Positions 1-9,737 of a stretch of DNA of 64,000 nt are shown here, piece after piece (the first letter of the stretch is position 1; each line of letters starts with the position of its first letter). The position numbers were made by a program, and so were the translations under genes. The stretch is taken from the NCBI RefSeq assembly GCF_031312535.1, contig NZ_CP133594.1, forward strand, positions 1,364,001 to 1,428,000, in the 5' to 3' direction. The DNA is from Methanolobus mangrovi. Its GTDB lineage: Archaea; Halobacteriota; Methanosarcinia; Methanosarcinales; Methanosarcinaceae. The notes beneath the pieces are model-generated. The model did not search any database. It was not told the DNA's origin and was given only the letters and a program-made list of their open reading frames with translations.

Positions 1-102
1 AATAGTGGTCTTGCCTGAGGAGGAACTGCCTGCTGACAGGAGTATCCTTGGTATTTCTTTTGTTTCTTGCTTTATTTCCGGGACAGGAGGATTGTGGGAC
101 AT
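1..102 (-). CDS. cfbB: CfbB, Ni-sirohydrochlorin a,c-diamide synthase (N-terminal 34 residues, cut by window edge)
   Basis: Only the N-terminus lies in the window. Read on the minus strand from ATG at 102 it gives 34 residues that begin MSHNPPVPEIK and end in a P-loop, SAGSSSSGKTTI. That is the nucleotide-binding start of the CobB/CbiA/CfbB amidotransferase family. In F430 synthesis this enzyme amidates the a and c side chains of Ni-sirohydrochlorin using ATP and glutamine. The gene starts 12 bases after the cfbC stop and runs the same way, so it is the next gene of the cfb operon. An AAGG motif lies about 9 bases before ATG 102; an in-frame ATG at 108 is also possible. The operon context makes CfbB much more likely than CobB/CbiA, but the rest of the protein is not visible. 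Confidence 0.85.
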   Translation of the reverse strand, partial: MSHNPPVPEIKQETKEIPRILLSAGSSSSGKTTI

Positions 103-113
103 GGTCATCAACC

Positions 114-905
114 TTAACGTGTAAGTTCGCGAAGCCTTTCATCTTCAAGTGCTTCAGGCATGACAGAATCTTCATTTGACATGATTGCATGTGCAAGTTC
201 ACGATAGACACCTGCAACAGGTGAGTCAGGAGCCTTTTCAAGCACGGAGAAACCATCCCTCTCGCAGTCCTGAACTATCTGCTCTTTTGGAATGAAAGCC
301 ATGAGTTTACTGCCTATCTCCCCCGAGAACTTCCTAACAATATCCTCTTCCCTTGTAACACTTCTGGAATTGCAGATTATGCCGGAAAGCTGAGTATCTA
401 TCTTGGCAAGTCCCCTGCAGATATTGTTTGCAGCATAGAGTGGCATGTATTCACCTGATGTAAGAATGTAAGCCTGGTTCACAAGTCCCTTGCGTATAGG
501 CGCAACAAAGCCGCCACACACGATATCCCCAGGAACATCGTAGATGATAAGGTCCATATCATCGATAGACTTGCACATCTGCTTCAATTTCTGGATAGCA
601 ACGATAATCCCTCGTCCTGCACAGCCAATTCCAGGTTCGGGGCCACCGACTTCCACACATTTAACACCTTTGTAACCTTCATGGACGATATCTTCCTCCT
701 TGACATCGATCTTCTGCCTGAGAAGGTCAAGGATTGTTGGTATTCTCTTACCACCAAGGAGTGTGATGGATGAATCGCTCTTTGGATCGCATCCGATGAT
801 CATGACTTTGTAACCTTCATCTGCACAGGCTGCTGCAACATTTGAAGCGGTACTGGATTTGCCGATGCCACCTTTGCCGTAGATGGCTATTCTTTTCTGT
901 GCCAT
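114..905 (-). CDS. cfbC: CfbC, NifH-like reductase component of Ni-sirohydrochlorin a,c-diamide reductive cyclase
   Basis: This 263-residue protein is a NifH/BchL-type iron protein. It has a P-loop GKGGIGKSS at residues 10-18. The two cysteines that hold the intersubunit [4Fe-4S] cluster are visible in the contexts [12 protein letters not shown] and [11 protein letters not shown]. With CfbD it performs the ATP-dependent six-electron reduction and lactam ring formation that turns Ni-sirohydrochlorin a,c-diamide into seco-F430. I chose ATG 905, which overlaps the cfbD stop in TGATG, over a TTG three bases upstream. The downstream gene is cfbB. NifH of nitrogenase is less likely because the partner next door is a short CfbD-type protein and no nifK or nifE is present. 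Confidence 0.95.
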   Translation of the reverse strand: MAQKRIAIYGKGGIGKSSTASNVAAACADEGYKVMIIGCDPKSDSSITLLGGKRIPTILDLLRQKIDVKEEDIVHEGYKGVKCVEVGGPEPGIGCAGRGIIVAIQKLKQMCKSIDDMDLIIYDVPGDIVCGGFVAPIRKGLVNQAYILTSGEYMPLYAANNICRGLAKIDTQLSGIICNSRSVTREEDIVRKFSGEIGSKLMAFIPKEQIVQDCERDGFSVLEKAPDSPVAGVYRELAHAIMSNEDSVMPEALEDERLRELTR

Positions 906-2041
906 CAAGCAGCCTCCTGTTCCGCGTCTAATATATCCTTTGCAACTTCACGCATCGTTGCCCCAAACTCGGATTCAACAATGTGGGTCACACCAAGTGT
1001 CTTCGGATGCAGGTCGATCTCCACAATGACATTCGTGTGTCCCATTTCCTTTAACGGAATAACCTGTCTGGGACCATTTGTAACGGATATTACTTCCATT
1101 CCTGCAAGGTTGTCCATAGGTATTGCATGTGGCACACCGGTGATAACAGCAAAGTCGAAGTCGCTGTATTTTTCGGCGATCAGTTCACTGACCTTTTCAC
1201 CTGCAATTGGGTACTCGTCCATACCACCAATATTCTCATGGATCGTGATTCCTTTTTCCTTGAAATCTTCCATTATTGATCTGGCATGATGCCGAACCCG
1301 TGGAAGACCAAGAGTATCATCCACGTTTGCCATGTTGATGACATTCTCTTCCATGCCAAGCTGGGCAGCTACTTCATTGATAGCAACGGTTATGTCAGCG
1401 AACATATAACCAGTCTCTTTCTTAGCATTCATAATGGTAAGACAGCGCTTGCCTTCTTTCAGATAATTGATAACCTTTTCAGCAACCTTATACTTCAGGT
1501 CTCCGCGTGAAGGAGTAAGGTATTCCCTGCTTGCTGCACCATGACGCTTCTCCACATTGGTTGCTTCCTCAAGAAGGATCTTCTGCCTTTCAAGCTCATC
1601 CGAATCTATGATACCTGCATCACATGCAGATTCCAATGCTATGAGAACACCTTTGGTATTGTTAGGGTATCCTGCATGCACTTCCACCTCAATGACAGGT
1701 ACATCCAGTTTTGCATCCTGAACAGGCTCACGGAGCTCCTCTCCAATGATCATACTGGCACAGGTGCCCACCACGCCGATGAGTTTCGGATTGAACATCT
1801 CATTTACTTTTGTAAGTAAAGATGAGAGTTCATCACGTCCTCCAAAGACAAAGCCATTCTCATCAAGAGCAGTGGTCACAACATGTATACCATCCTCTTC
1901 AAGGAGTCTTGCGTGTTTGAATGAGCAACCGGGCGGACCGTGAAGTATAGCAACATCAACATTCAGGTCACGTAATGTATATAAGGCAGCCACGATAGAG
2001 CTTGGCCGCGGGTGTATTATTGAGATATCTTTTTCTGCCAT
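905..2041 (-). CDS. cfbD: CfbD, NifD-like catalytic component of Ni-sirohydrochlorin a,c-diamide reductive cyclase
   Basis: This is a 378-residue member of the nitrogenase component 1 family, shorter than NifD as expected for CfbD. Near the N-terminus it has the segment [19 protein letters not shown] with a conserved cysteine, followed by [13 protein letters not shown] with another. It is the catalytic partner of CfbC in the reductive cyclisation step of coenzyme F430 synthesis. The open frame extends upstream to 2137, but the family-like sequence starts at [15 protein letters not shown], whose ATG is at 2041; the extra residues are low-complexity AT-rich translation and I excluded them. The stop overlaps the cfbC start, which implies translational coupling. 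Confidence 0.94.
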   Translation of the reverse strand: MAEKDISIIHPRPSSIVAALYTLRDLNVDVAILHGPPGCSFKHARLLEEDGIHVVTTALDENGFVFGGRDELSSLLTKVNEMFNPKLIGVVGTCASMIIGEELREPVQDAKLDVPVIEVEVHAGYPNNTKGVLIALESACDAGIIDSDELERQKILLEEATNVEKRHGAASREYLTPSRGDLKYKVAEKVINYLKEGKRCLTIMNAKKETGYMFADITVAINEVAAQLGMEENVINMANVDDTLGLPRVRHHARSIMEDFKEKGITIHENIGGMDEYPIAGEKVSELIAEKYSDFDFAVITGVPHAIPMDNLAGMEVISVTNGPRQVIPLKEMGHTNVIVEIDLHPKTLGVTHIVESEFGATMREVAKDILDAEQEAA

Positions 2042-2226
2042 ATCTATCCCTTTTATCAATTTTGGAGTTATCCAATTATTATATTTGTTAAATTTCGTAA
2101 TAAATAGTATACTTAAAGTAATACTGTTTTTCTGCACTATCTAGTTCTTTATCGTATAAAAGCACTAATCATACTAAAAAAACAAAGAAGAAAATACCGA
2201 CAAAACAAAAGATAAAGAGGCTAACA

Positions 2227-3597
2227 TCACCTGAAACATTTAACACATGACAGTATGATATCGCTCTTTGAAGATGCTTCAAGTGCCATACTCAGTCCTT
2301 CTTCAAGTCCGCAGGCATACACAACATTATTTTCATCTATGTCTTGCATTCTTTCGCCCACAAGTATCAATTGCCCAATATCCTTGCCACGCCTGCTTAC
2401 AAACTCCGAAACATTCTCAGGAGGCAAACCTTCACAAACCTGGGCAGCTTCCTCACCAAGCACCATTATGATGCTTCCACTACCAGCCTCCGGTTTACTC
2501 AAAGCATAATCCAGCGAACGTTCTGCAGAACGTATATCCATACCGGAGTTGGAATTATCGATAAGTTTCCTGCCCGAAAATTCTTTCTCCTGCATTCTTC
2601 CCTGCAGACCTTCAAAGGTGCTGATGACTTTGGAGATGTTCTCCACAGAAACCCCCATCCACATTGCTACAGAACCTGAAGCTGCAAATGCAGTTGCATA
2701 TGATCTTGAATTATAATTCTGGCGGAGGGATGAAGAAAAAACATCATCCTTGTGATCCAGAACTATACCTCCATCCTCAAAATGAATCTGAACATCGGCA
2801 TCCAACCCGTCTGAATCGCTAAAAGTGAAAAAGGTCCTGCTATTTTCCTTTGCTTTATCCAGTGCCTTTCGGTCTCTTACATTCAGGAAGAAAACCTCTC
2901 CTGGCTTGCAATGAGAAAGTACGTCAATCTTGGAATCACTTGCGTGGGAAGTTGAAGCAGCAATCATGTAATCCGGTTCCAGTGTAGTAATGATTCCCAC
3001 ATCTGCAAACCCTGTAAGACCTATTGAGACTTCAAATACGTAACATTCCGCAGTAATACCCATTTCATTCAGCCTGTCAACTGCAAGAAGTACACTTCCC
3101 GGAGCTATACTTAAACCAAGGTGAACTATCCTGGAACTACCTTTATCCCACAATTCAAGACCTCTGGAAGTATGAAGTATCACCTTCATATTCCGTGAAA
3201 GCATGTCAGCAAGCAGGGATGCAGAACTTGTTTTGGCCTTTGAACCTGTGACCTCGATCACAGTGGCATCAGCCAGAGAATTTGTCATGGATAATATCAG
3301 ACCCACGGCCCTGTGGTGGGTCATGATCTCAATCTCTTTTTCCCTGGCATCTGCAAGCATAGCATATTCAGGATACAGGTGTGCAGGGCTTACTATGAGA
3401 TCAAAGACATCAACAGGCATCGGGTCCTTCGAAGTTATTATACCGTAGTTTGATTCAAGACCTGAAAGTACATTTTCATTCACTGTCCTGTAAACATCTA
3501 CTACTGTGACATTAAAACCAAGAGAGGATAATTTCTCCGCGATGATAATGCCTGCATGAGTCAGGTCAAGAACTGCAACGTTGGTATGATCTAACAT
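2227..3597 (-). CDS. cfbE: CfbE, coenzyme F430 synthetase (Mur ligase family)
   Basis: This 456-residue protein has the layout of a Mur ligase: an N-terminal Rossmann-like domain (VAVLDLTHAGIIIAEKL), an ATP-binding P-loop EVTGSKAKTSS near residue 118, and a C-terminal domain containing the Mur-type stretch FEGLQGRMQEK. CfbE closes the last carbocyclic ring, converting seco-F430 to F430 with ATP. The gene lies 185 bases upstream of cfbD in the same direction. The Mur-family loop usually reads GTNGKTT; the GSKAKTS variant together with the operon position favours CfbE over a peptidoglycan or pseudomurein ligase. Methanosarcinales lack pseudomurein, which supports this. Confidence 0.92.
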   Translation of the reverse strand: MLDHTNVAVLDLTHAGIIIAEKLSSLGFNVTVVDVYRTVNENVLSGLESNYGIITSKDPMPVDVFDLIVSPAHLYPEYAMLADAREKEIEIMTHHRAVGLILSMTNSLADATVIEVTGSKAKTSSASLLADMLSRNMKVILHTSRGLELWDKGSSRIVHLGLSIAPGSVLLAVDRLNEMGITAECYVFEVSIGLTGFADVGIITTLEPDYMIAASTSHASDSKIDVLSHCKPGEVFFLNVRDRKALDKAKENSRTFFTFSDSDGLDADVQIHFEDGGIVLDHKDDVFSSSLRQNYNSRSYATAFAASGSVAMWMGVSVENISKVISTFEGLQGRMQEKEFSGRKLIDNSNSGMDIRSAERSLDYALSKPEAGSGSIIMVLGEEAAQVCEGLPPENVSEFVSRRGKDIGQLILVGERMQDIDENNVVYACGLEEGLSMALEASSKSDIILSCVKCFR

Positions 3598-3676
3598 AGT
3601 AACATATCGAATTAAAAGAAAAAGAAAAATTAAAGGTCAAAACGAAAATGAAAAGATAGGATAACTGTAGTTCTCC

Positions 3677-4300
3677 TTACTTTCCATCGTCCGCTTCATC
3701 ATCTTTATAACTGTCAGAACCTACCATTGCAGCGGAAATTGAATCAATTCCGTCAAGCCACTCTGCAACGAGACCATAAGGAACTTCTTCCATTATTTTT
3801 TCGGTGAGCTCTTTTCCACTGATAACAAGAGCACCTATTTCTGCAACTGTGCCAAGAGCGATCTCAATATCATCTGAGAACTCTGCCTCAAGAGCGACCT
3901 TTACAAGGTCTGCGATATCGGCACTGTTGTCGTAGTCACCACTGAGGTAAGCCTCGCATGCTGCAAAACCGCCCATCAGAGATGTCTGAAGAGACTCGAC
4001 CATCATATCCACATCTTCTGAAATCGGGTCTATTTCTGCAAGTGCGATATCCCTTACCTGTGCAACGTACTCCAATGCAGACTCAGGAGAGATCAGTCCC
4101 TTTTCGCATTTTGCAATTATCTTTAAACATGCCAGGACAATGTCATCCTCCATGTTGACAAAGATAGCTCCTTCCTTGCCCTGTGGTTCGTCGGATTCAT
4201 CAAATTTGAAATCGCTTTCTTTTACCTGATTGATCCAGTTATTCCAGCGTTCTGCTGTGTAAAAATCATGATGTACTACATCACCGTCCTTCCCTGCCAT
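3677..4300 (-). CDS. DUF2150 family archaeal protein, function unknown
   Basis: This is a 207-residue acidic, soluble protein with no signal peptide or membrane segment. The N-terminus FYTAERWNNWINQ and the predominantly helical body match my memory of the archaeal DUF2150 family; no catalytic motif is visible. The ATG at 4300 follows a good ribosome binding site, AGAGGTAAT. It lies 79 bases upstream of cfbE in the same direction, so it may share a transcript with the F430 genes, but I cannot say whether it takes part in that pathway. The C-terminus is a charged tail rich in Asp and Glu. The family assignment is from recall and should be confirmed by profile search. Confidence 0.75.
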   Translation of the reverse strand: MAGKDGDVVHHDFYTAERWNNWINQVKESDFKFDESDEPQGKEGAIFVNMEDDIVLACLKIIAKCEKGLISPESALEYVAQVRDIALAEIDPISEDVDMMVESLQTSLMGGFAACEAYLSGDYDNSADIADLVKVALEAEFSDDIEIALGTVAEIGALVISGKELTEKIMEEVPYGLVAEWLDGIDSISAAMVGSDSYKDDEADDGK

Positions 4301-4397
4301 ATAATTACCTCTGTATGATAGTATAAGATCTAATAAATCTGATATTTCTTTTTGTTCTTACGAATTGCTTTTTATATAAAAGATGTTCGCAACGAAA

Positions 4398-4847
4398 CTA
4401 TGCTCTTAGCTCCACCTTTTTCAAAGAACATCCCTGAACCTGAGTCTCATCCATAGGACCAAGCACCTTTATGACTGTGCATTTATCCCCTTCCTTAAGG
4501 CCTTCAGGATAAAGTATGTCATACACACTGTCGTCGAAAGACTGGCATTTTGGATGTTCGTAGCTTATCTTTGAACCTTCTACTGCCTTCCTAGATTCAA
4601 TTGCCGCAACTATCGGGGAACTTTCAACATCAACAGTCAGTACTCCACCATCATGAATAAAACATTCGTGAACAGTATCGCTTCTGACCTTTGCAACACG
4701 GTACTTACGACCTGGCTCAAGATTCATGCAGGTACGCCTCAACTTGCATTTTTTACATTCACGGGACTCACCCATGAATATGAAATCCTCGCCTTCTTTT
4801 GCAAGCCTTGAACCAATAAGTGTAATGGTAGTATTGTTATCTATCAT
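4398..4847 (-). CDS. UPF0179 family protein with a cysteine cluster
   Basis: This is a 149-residue small basic protein of the archaeal UPF0179 family. A cluster CKKCKLRRTC lies near residues 32-41, followed by a short GRKYRVAKV strand, and further cysteines occur at HECF, HPKCQSF, KCTV and GCSLK. The spacing suggests a metal or Fe-S site, but the function is unknown. I chose ATG 4847 because AAGGTGAT sits just upstream at good spacing; a GTG nine bases further upstream lies inside that site. The gene is minus-strand, between the G1PDH gene and DUF2150, and may form an operon with G1PDH, whose stop-to-start gap is about 36 bases. Confidence 0.85.
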   Translation of the reverse strand: MIDNNTTITLIGSRLAKEGEDFIFMGESRECKKCKLRRTCMNLEPGRKYRVAKVRSDTVHECFIHDGGVLTVDVESSPIVAAIESRKAVEGSKISYEHPKCQSFDDSVYDILYPEGLKEGDKCTVIKVLGPMDETQVQGCSLKKVELRA

Positions 4848-4883
4848 ATAAATCACCTTGATAAATTGAATTTGGCTATCCCA

Positions 4884-5948
4884 TTATGAAATAACTTTTG
4901 TTAATCGTGCAACCTTCTCGGCAGCCTCGGAAGTCAGACCTGCACCAAGTATTGTATATCTCTCAGGACGTATCTCATGTGCAACTAGAAGCGCCTCTAA
5001 TATATACCTATCTTCAATTCCAAGTTCTTTAGCGGTTGTCGGAGCTCCTATTATCTCCAGGCATTCCTTTATCTTCTTCCAGTCACCGCCATGAAGATAC
5101 ATCATCATTATGGTCCCTACCCCGCATTGTTCTCCATGGAGAGCCGAGTTTGGAACCACCATGTCAAGTGCATGACTGAACATATGCTCCGAACCGGAAG
5201 CCGGTCTTGAAGAACCCGCAATACTCATGGCAACACCACTTGAGACCAGAGCCTTCACAACTATCCTCACAGAACTTTCCAGATCAGGTTTGATAGCTTC
5301 CGGAGAATCCATCAATATCTGGGCCGTCATCCTGGAAAGAGCAGCTGCATACTCACTGAAAGGCTCGTTCCTTAACCTATGGGCAAGTTCCCAATCAAGA
5401 ACCGCAGTATAGTTTGAGATTATATCCCCGCATCCTGCAGCAAGCAAACGGTAAGGTGCACTGGATATTATATGTGTATCCGCGATCACGGCCATGGGAG
5501 CATTTACCTCAATGGATGCCTTCTTTCCTTTGTCGTGTATCGAAGCCCTTGATGAGACAATACCATCATGTGATGCCGCCGTAGGCACACTTATGAAAGG
5601 AAGATCGAGTTGTGTGGCTGCGAGTTTTGCCACATCTATGGACTTACCGCTTCCAACCCCTATAAGGTACTTCGAATTTGCTTCCTGTGCCTGAGCTGCT
5701 GCTTTTTTGACCTCGGCCATGGATGCTTCTTTTGAGACAGTTATAGCTGGCTCATAACCACATTCATCCAGAAGGTCGAATACAACATCTCCGGCTATCT
5801 TCTTAGTATTGTTTCCCGTAACAATGAAAGCACCTTCCCGGAGCTTCAGGTCATCACAAACATCCTTTATATCGTAGATAACATCAGGACCAACAACGAC
5901 ATCCCTTGGTAGCTGCATCCATTTTTTCTTGCCTTGTGTCGGGATCAC
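4884..5948 (-). CDS. egsA: sn-Glycerol-1-phosphate dehydrogenase (archaeal lipid backbone synthesis)
   Basis: This 354-residue enzyme reduces dihydroxyacetone phosphate to sn-glycerol-1-phosphate with NAD(P)H, the step that sets archaeal lipid stereochemistry. It belongs to the iron/zinc-dependent polyol dehydrogenase family. Visible motifs are the cofactor loop [12 protein letters not shown], the segment [15 protein letters not shown] with a metal-binding Asp, and the two metal-binding His regions [12 protein letters not shown] and [12 protein letters not shown] used GTG 5948 as start ([16 protein letters not shown]); an in-frame ATG ten codons on would remove little. All family motifs are intact, so it should be active. 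It is cytosolic and feeds GGGP synthase, which is not in this window. Confidence 0.95.
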   Translation of the reverse strand: MIPTQGKKKWMQLPRDVVVGPDVIYDIKDVCDDLKLREGAFIVTGNNTKKIAGDVVFDLLDECGYEPAITVSKEASMAEVKKAAAQAQEANSKYLIGVGSGKSIDVAKLAATQLDLPFISVPTAASHDGIVSSRASIHDKGKKASIEVNAPMAVIADTHIISSAPYRLLAAGCGDIISNYTAVLDWELAHRLRNEPFSEYAAALSRMTAQILMDSPEAIKPDLESSVRIVVKALVSSGVAMSIAGSSRPASGSEHMFSHALDMVVPNSALHGEQCGVGTIMMMYLHGGDWKKIKECLEIIGAPTTAKELGIEDRYILEALLVAHEIRPERYTILGAGLTSEAAEKVARLTKVIS

Positions 5949-6157
5949 TCATATACCTGCCAAAAACTGAATAATTGAATTTTGTTTGTAACCGAGTTTA
6001 GTAATCAATATCGTGTAAGCATCAGCCCGTCAATAAAAAACAGGCTTTAAATGAGATATTTATTATGGTTGGTTCGGTTTTCGCCTATACCCATAAACTA
6101 TTAAATATTAGTCGTATTTAGGATATTCCTATATTATATGTTACTGCTGTGATTATA

Positions 6158-7006
6158 ATGCCATTAATAGATAAAGTTACCCGATTCATTAACGATTATT
6201 ACATTGACCCTATTCTTCAAGATAGTGGCTACAACATCGTTAATACTGTCACATGGGCTATATTGCTGGGAATATGTATTTTCGGCGTTGTAAAGTTGTT
6301 GAAAAAGCTGGATATAGAGATTGATGACAGGTTTACATTATCGGTGGTTCCATTTGTCCTTGCAGGTTCATCCCTGAGAGTGATAGAAGACACAGGAATA
6401 CTTACAGCTCCTGCAAGTTACCTGTTCATAACCCCTAACATCTATTTTGTGGTATTTGCAATAACAGTGTTCTTCCTGGTGCTTTCAAAATGGATTGTGA
6501 AGTTAAAAGGAAGAGGAGATTACCGGAAAAACTTTGCAGGTTTTGGGCTCGCATGGTTCCTTGTAAATCTCACAGTCCTGTTTTACCTCGAAGACCTGGT
6601 TCTTCCATGGGTACCTGTATTTGTCATAGGTGCAGCAAGTGTAATAGTACTCCTGATAAAGCTCATATTTGACCGCATAGGTCTTGACCTGCTTAAAAGC
6701 AAGATCAATATAGCAATACTCTGGGCACACCTGATGGATGCATCTTCAACCATTGCAGGAATTGATTTTCTCGGATATTACGAAAAGCATGTGGTGCCAT
6801 CATACCTCATAGACCTTACAGGTACGGCATTTGTGATGTATCCGTTAAAACTATCTATATTCATCCCGGTACTATATATACTGGATAATCATTTTGACGA
6901 GGACGAGGAATCACAGACATTAAAGACCTTCCTGAAACTGGTTATCATAGTCCTTGGATTATCACCTGCATGCAGGAACACCATCAGGATGGCATTCGGA
7001 GTTTAG
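6158..7006 (+). CDS. DUF63 family integral membrane protein
   Basis: This 282-residue protein is mostly hydrophobic, with about eight predicted membrane helices and a short soluble N-terminus. The opening YYIDPILQDSGYNIVNTVTWAIL and the segment VPFVLAGSSLRVIEDTG match the archaeal DUF63 family, which has no established function. ATG 6158 is preferred because TGTGAT lies just upstream; a GTG at 6149 is the alternative. It is followed five bases later by a SpoIIM-like membrane protein, so the two are probably co-transcribed and may work together in the membrane. It diverges from the G1PDH gene across a roughly 200-base AT-rich spacer. Confidence 0.85.
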   Translation: MPLIDKVTRFINDYYIDPILQDSGYNIVNTVTWAILLGICIFGVVKLLKKLDIEIDDRFTLSVVPFVLAGSSLRVIEDTGILTAPASYLFITPNIYFVVFAITVFFLVLSKWIVKLKGRGDYRKNFAGFGLAWFLVNLTVLFYLEDLVLPWVPVFVIGAASVIVLLIKLIFDRIGLDLLKSKINIAILWAHLMDASSTIAGIDFLGYYEKHVVPSYLIDLTGTAFVMYPLKLSIFIPVLYILDNHFDEDEESQTLKTFLKLVIIVLGLSPACRNTIRMAFGV

Positions 7007-7010
7007 GCCA

Positions 7011-7616
7011 ATGCACGATGAAAATACAAAAGAGCTATTCAGGACCTACATCAACGAGTTGAAACCCTTTGTGTGGGCCAGTCTCCTATTCTTTATTTTA
7101 TCAACTATTGCAGGTTACGCCTATTACGCAATTGAACCTTCATATGCATTGGATTCACTTGGAGGACTGGAAGAACTTGCAGAGATGCTTCAGGGCCTTT
7201 CTGCTTTTGAGATAATGCTGCTTATTTTTGTGAACAATGCCGTGAAAATGTTCTTTTCCATACTGCTGGGTTTTGTTTTTGGCATTATCCCTTTTGGATT
7301 TCTGGTGCTGAACGGATTTATCCTGGGTGTCTTCGCGCATTATCAGGGAGCTCAGAGCGGAGCATTGTTCATAATAGCAGGCCTGACCCCACACGGCATC
7401 ATCGAAATACCCATGTTGATAATATCGTCTGCAATAGGAATGAAGATTGGATATGTTGCATTACAGGCAATCCGTTCACAACCTGCAGATCTTAAAGGAG
7501 AGATTATCAGAGGAATCAAATTCTACCTGCACTGGTTGTTCCCACTCATATTCCTTGCAGCCGTAATAGAGACATTCATAACACCAATGGTAATTTACCT
7601 GATTACCGGAATTTGA
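7011..7616 (+). CDS. Stage II sporulation protein M (SpoIIM/DUF95)-like membrane protein
   Basis: This is a 201-residue polytopic membrane protein with about five hydrophobic helices. Family features are the first helix FVWASLLFFILSTIAGYAY, the central loop FGIIPFGFLVLNGFILG and the block GLTPHGIIEIPMLIISSAIG, typical of SpoIIM-like proteins in archaea, which do not sporulate. Its role is unknown. The open frame extends back to 6954, but that part overlaps the upstream gene in another frame, so I place the start at ATG 7011, four bases after the DUF63 stop. The tight spacing suggests a two-gene operon. Confidence 0.88.
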   Translation: MHDENTKELFRTYINELKPFVWASLLFFILSTIAGYAYYAIEPSYALDSLGGLEELAEMLQGLSAFEIMLLIFVNNAVKMFFSILLGFVFGIIPFGFLVLNGFILGVFAHYQGAQSGALFIIAGLTPHGIIEIPMLIISSAIGMKIGYVALQAIRSQPADLKGEIIRGIKFYLHWLFPLIFLAAVIETFITPMVIYLITGI

Positions 7617-7693
7617 GATTCAAATTAAGCATTCTGACGTGAACAAGTTTATTAATACTAAATACAATGTCTGGAAAAAATCGAGGGCATACA

Positions 7694-8851
7694 ATGATAG
7701 ACAGAAAAGAGATCGCAGAGATCATTGAAGATTATGACATGGACAAGGTCAAGATAGGTGCTGTTGCTTCACATTCAGCACTAGATATCTTTGACGGTGC
7801 AATTGAAGAGAATTTCAGGACATATGCAGTCTGCCAGCAGGGTCGTGAAAAGACATACACGGACTACTTCAAATCACAAAGGGATAGCAATGGCAATGTT
7901 GTACGTGGAATTGTGGATGAACATATTTTATTGAACAAATTCAGTGAAACCACAAACCCGGACATCCAGAAAAAGCTGGTTGAAGAGAATGTGCTTTTCA
8001 TACCAAACCGTTCATTTACATCTTATTGTGGTATCGATGAAGTAGAAAATGATTTTAAGGTCCCTCTTGTAGGAAGCAGGAACATGCTTCGCAGCGAGGA
8101 AAGAGGTATTGACCGTGACTACTACTGGCTCCTTGAAAAAGCGGGATTGCCATTCCCTGAGAGAATAAACGATCCACAGGACATTGAAGAACTTGTAATG
8201 GTAAAACTTCCCCATGCAGTCAAGAAACTGGAAAGAGGTTTCTTCACAGCAGGAACCTACGAGGAATACCAGCAAAAGGCACAATCTCTCCTTAAACAGG
8301 GTGTCATCACACAGGATGCCCTGGATAATGCAAGGATCGAACGCTATGTGATAGGCCCTGTGTTCAACTTCGATATGTTCTACTCACCTATCGAGACAGA
8401 GATGAGCAAACTTGAGATTCTTGGTGTTGACTGGCGCTTTGAGACAAGTCTGGATGGACATGTCCGTTTGCCTGCACCACAGCAGATGACACTTGCAGAA
8501 CACCAGCTCACACCTGAATACACTGTTTGTGGCCACAATTCTGCAACCCTTAGAGAATCCCTCCTTGAAGAAGTGTTCAGGCTTTCTGAAAAGTACATCG
8601 AGGCTGCAAGCAAGTATTATGACCCCGGAGTGATCGGTCCGTTCTGTCTGCAGACATGTGTTGACAAAGACCTGAACTTCTACATATATGATGTAGCACC
8701 AAGAGTCGGTGGCGGAACCAATGTGCACATGTCAGTGGGACACCCATATGGTAATACCACATGGAGAAATACAATGAGCACAGGTCGCCGTGTTGCTTTT
8801 GAGATCAGAAGAGCTATTGAGACCGACCAGCTTGATAAGATCATAACATAA
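7694..8851 (+). CDS. purP: PurP-type formate-dependent FAICAR synthetase (purine synthesis)
   Basis: This 385-residue ATP-grasp enzyme belongs to the archaeal PurP family. The best known activity is formation of FAICAR from AICAR, formate and ATP, the penultimate step of IMP synthesis, replacing bacterial PurH transformylase. Visible features are the N-terminal VGAVASHSALDIFDGA segment, the ATP-grasp region around MVKLPHAVKKLERGFF, and the C-terminal block CVDKDLNFYIYDVAPRVGGGTN with metal-binding acidic residues. ATG 7694 is chosen because GAGGGC lies about six bases before it; an ATG at 7667 would add nine poorly conserved residues. Many methanogens carry PurP paralogues, so a modified substrate is possible. 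Confidence 0.9.
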   Translation: MIDRKEIAEIIEDYDMDKVKIGAVASHSALDIFDGAIEENFRTYAVCQQGREKTYTDYFKSQRDSNGNVVRGIVDEHILLNKFSETTNPDIQKKLVEENVLFIPNRSFTSYCGIDEVENDFKVPLVGSRNMLRSEERGIDRDYYWLLEKAGLPFPERINDPQDIEELVMVKLPHAVKKLERGFFTAGTYEEYQQKAQSLLKQGVITQDALDNARIERYVIGPVFNFDMFYSPIETEMSKLEILGVDWRFETSLDGHVRLPAPQQMTLAEHQLTPEYTVCGHNSATLRESLLEEVFRLSEKYIEAASKYYDPGVIGPFCLQTCVDKDLNFYIYDVAPRVGGGTNVHMSVGHPYGNTTWRNTMSTGRRVAFEIRRAIETDQLDKIIT

Positions 8852-8865
8852 GTTATATTTTGTAT

Positions 8866-8902
8866 AGTCTGAACCTGAAGTTCAGACTTAACTTTATTTT
8901 TT
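8866..8902 (+). terminator. Intrinsic terminator after purP
   Basis: A 9-bp perfect stem, AGTCTGAAC at 8866-8874 and GTTCAGACT at 8880-8888, encloses a CTGAA loop. A T-rich tract ending in TTTTTT at 8902 follows. It lies 15 bases after the purP stop and separates purP from the KaiC-like gene. Confidence 0.8.
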
Positions 8903-8981
8903 ACGCCCATATTGCAATTTAATTAATAAGTATAGATGAATAATAGTCTTTTTATATAAGTATCTGCATAATATATTCTAC

Positions 8982-9737
8982 ATGGAAATCAACCGAGTTC
9001 CAACAGGAATAAATGAACTTGATGCGATACTTGAAGGTGGCTATCCTTCACAACAGGGTATTCTAATAAGTGGACCACCCGGCTCAGGAAAAAGTATTCT
9101 TGCAACTCATTTTCTTTACAGATCATGTAAAGACGGGAAAAAATGTATGTTGATGCTCACGCAGGTTAACGTGGAAAGCTACCTGGAGCAGGCACTGAGT
9201 ATAGGAATCGATTTCCAGGCATGTATCGACAAGGGAAGCCTGCTTATTAAAAAATCATTTGAGACCCGTACAAATAAGATATACAACGCCGAAAGACATG
9301 GTACTGGAATCGGATTCCTTGAAAAGGATTGTGTCCAGAACGTGCTGGAAATACCGGATGACGTGGAGATCGTAGTAATAGATAATCTTGACATGTTATC
9401 CCTCTATCACAGCACTGAAGAATTTGCGGACAAATTTTTCACTATAAATGACATTCTTTTTGCTAAAAAATGTACAACGCTTTTTCTTATAGGACAGGAA
9501 GACTCGAGGACGAAACATACTATCGCACAACACACATCTTTTGGAAACATCGAGCTTTACACCGACCGTGATTCCTTTACAGGAAGAGGGATGCGTCAGA
9601 TGTATATTCCAAAAATGAGATGCACATATCTTTCGCTGGAACCTCTCAATTTCAAGATCACAAAAGAAGGCATTAAGATAGAGAAGATATTCCAGAGAGA
9701 TGAGATTATAAAAGATGCCCTTGGAGCTTTAGTGTAA
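8982..9737 (+). CDS. Single-domain KaiC/RAD55-like RecA-superfamily ATPase
   Basis: This is a 251-residue cytosolic ATPase. The start TGINELDAILEGGYP is the standard KaiC-family opening. A Walker A motif GPPGSGKS follows at residues 31-38, and a Walker B-like segment VEIVVIDNLDML lies near residue 130. Only one KaiC domain is present and no sensor or output domain is attached. In archaea such proteins are thought to act in signalling or in control of motility and gene expression, but this one has no known partner. It has its own TATA-like sequence upstream (around TTTTTATATAAG, 8949-8960) and is isolated from purP by a terminator, so it seems monocistronic. Confidence 0.85.
   Translation: MEINRVPTGINELDAILEGGYPSQQGILISGPPGSGKSILATHFLYRSCKDGKKCMLMLTQVNVESYLEQALSIGIDFQACIDKGSLLIKKSFETRTNKIYNAERHGTGIGFLEKDCVQNVLEIPDDVEIVVIDNLDMLSLYHSTEEFADKFFTINDILFAKKCTTLFLIGQEDSRTKHTIAQHTSFGNIELYTDRDSFTGRGMRQMYIPKMRCTYLSLEPLNFKITKEGIKIEKIFQRDEIIKDALGALV

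Noticed and set aside
2-124. Open frame on the plus strand to TAA 124, possibly a partial gene converging on cfbC
   Set aside because: The opposite strand gives a clear CfbB N-terminus with a P-loop in operon position, which explains the DNA better.
114-2041. Nitrogenase NifH/NifD
   Set aside because: The CfbD-type protein is too short for NifD, and cfbB and cfbE flank it; no nifK, nifE, nifN or glnB genes are present.
6490-6730. Short frames inside the DUF63 gene on both strands
   Set aside because: They overlap a clear membrane protein gene and have no start signals or recognisable domains.
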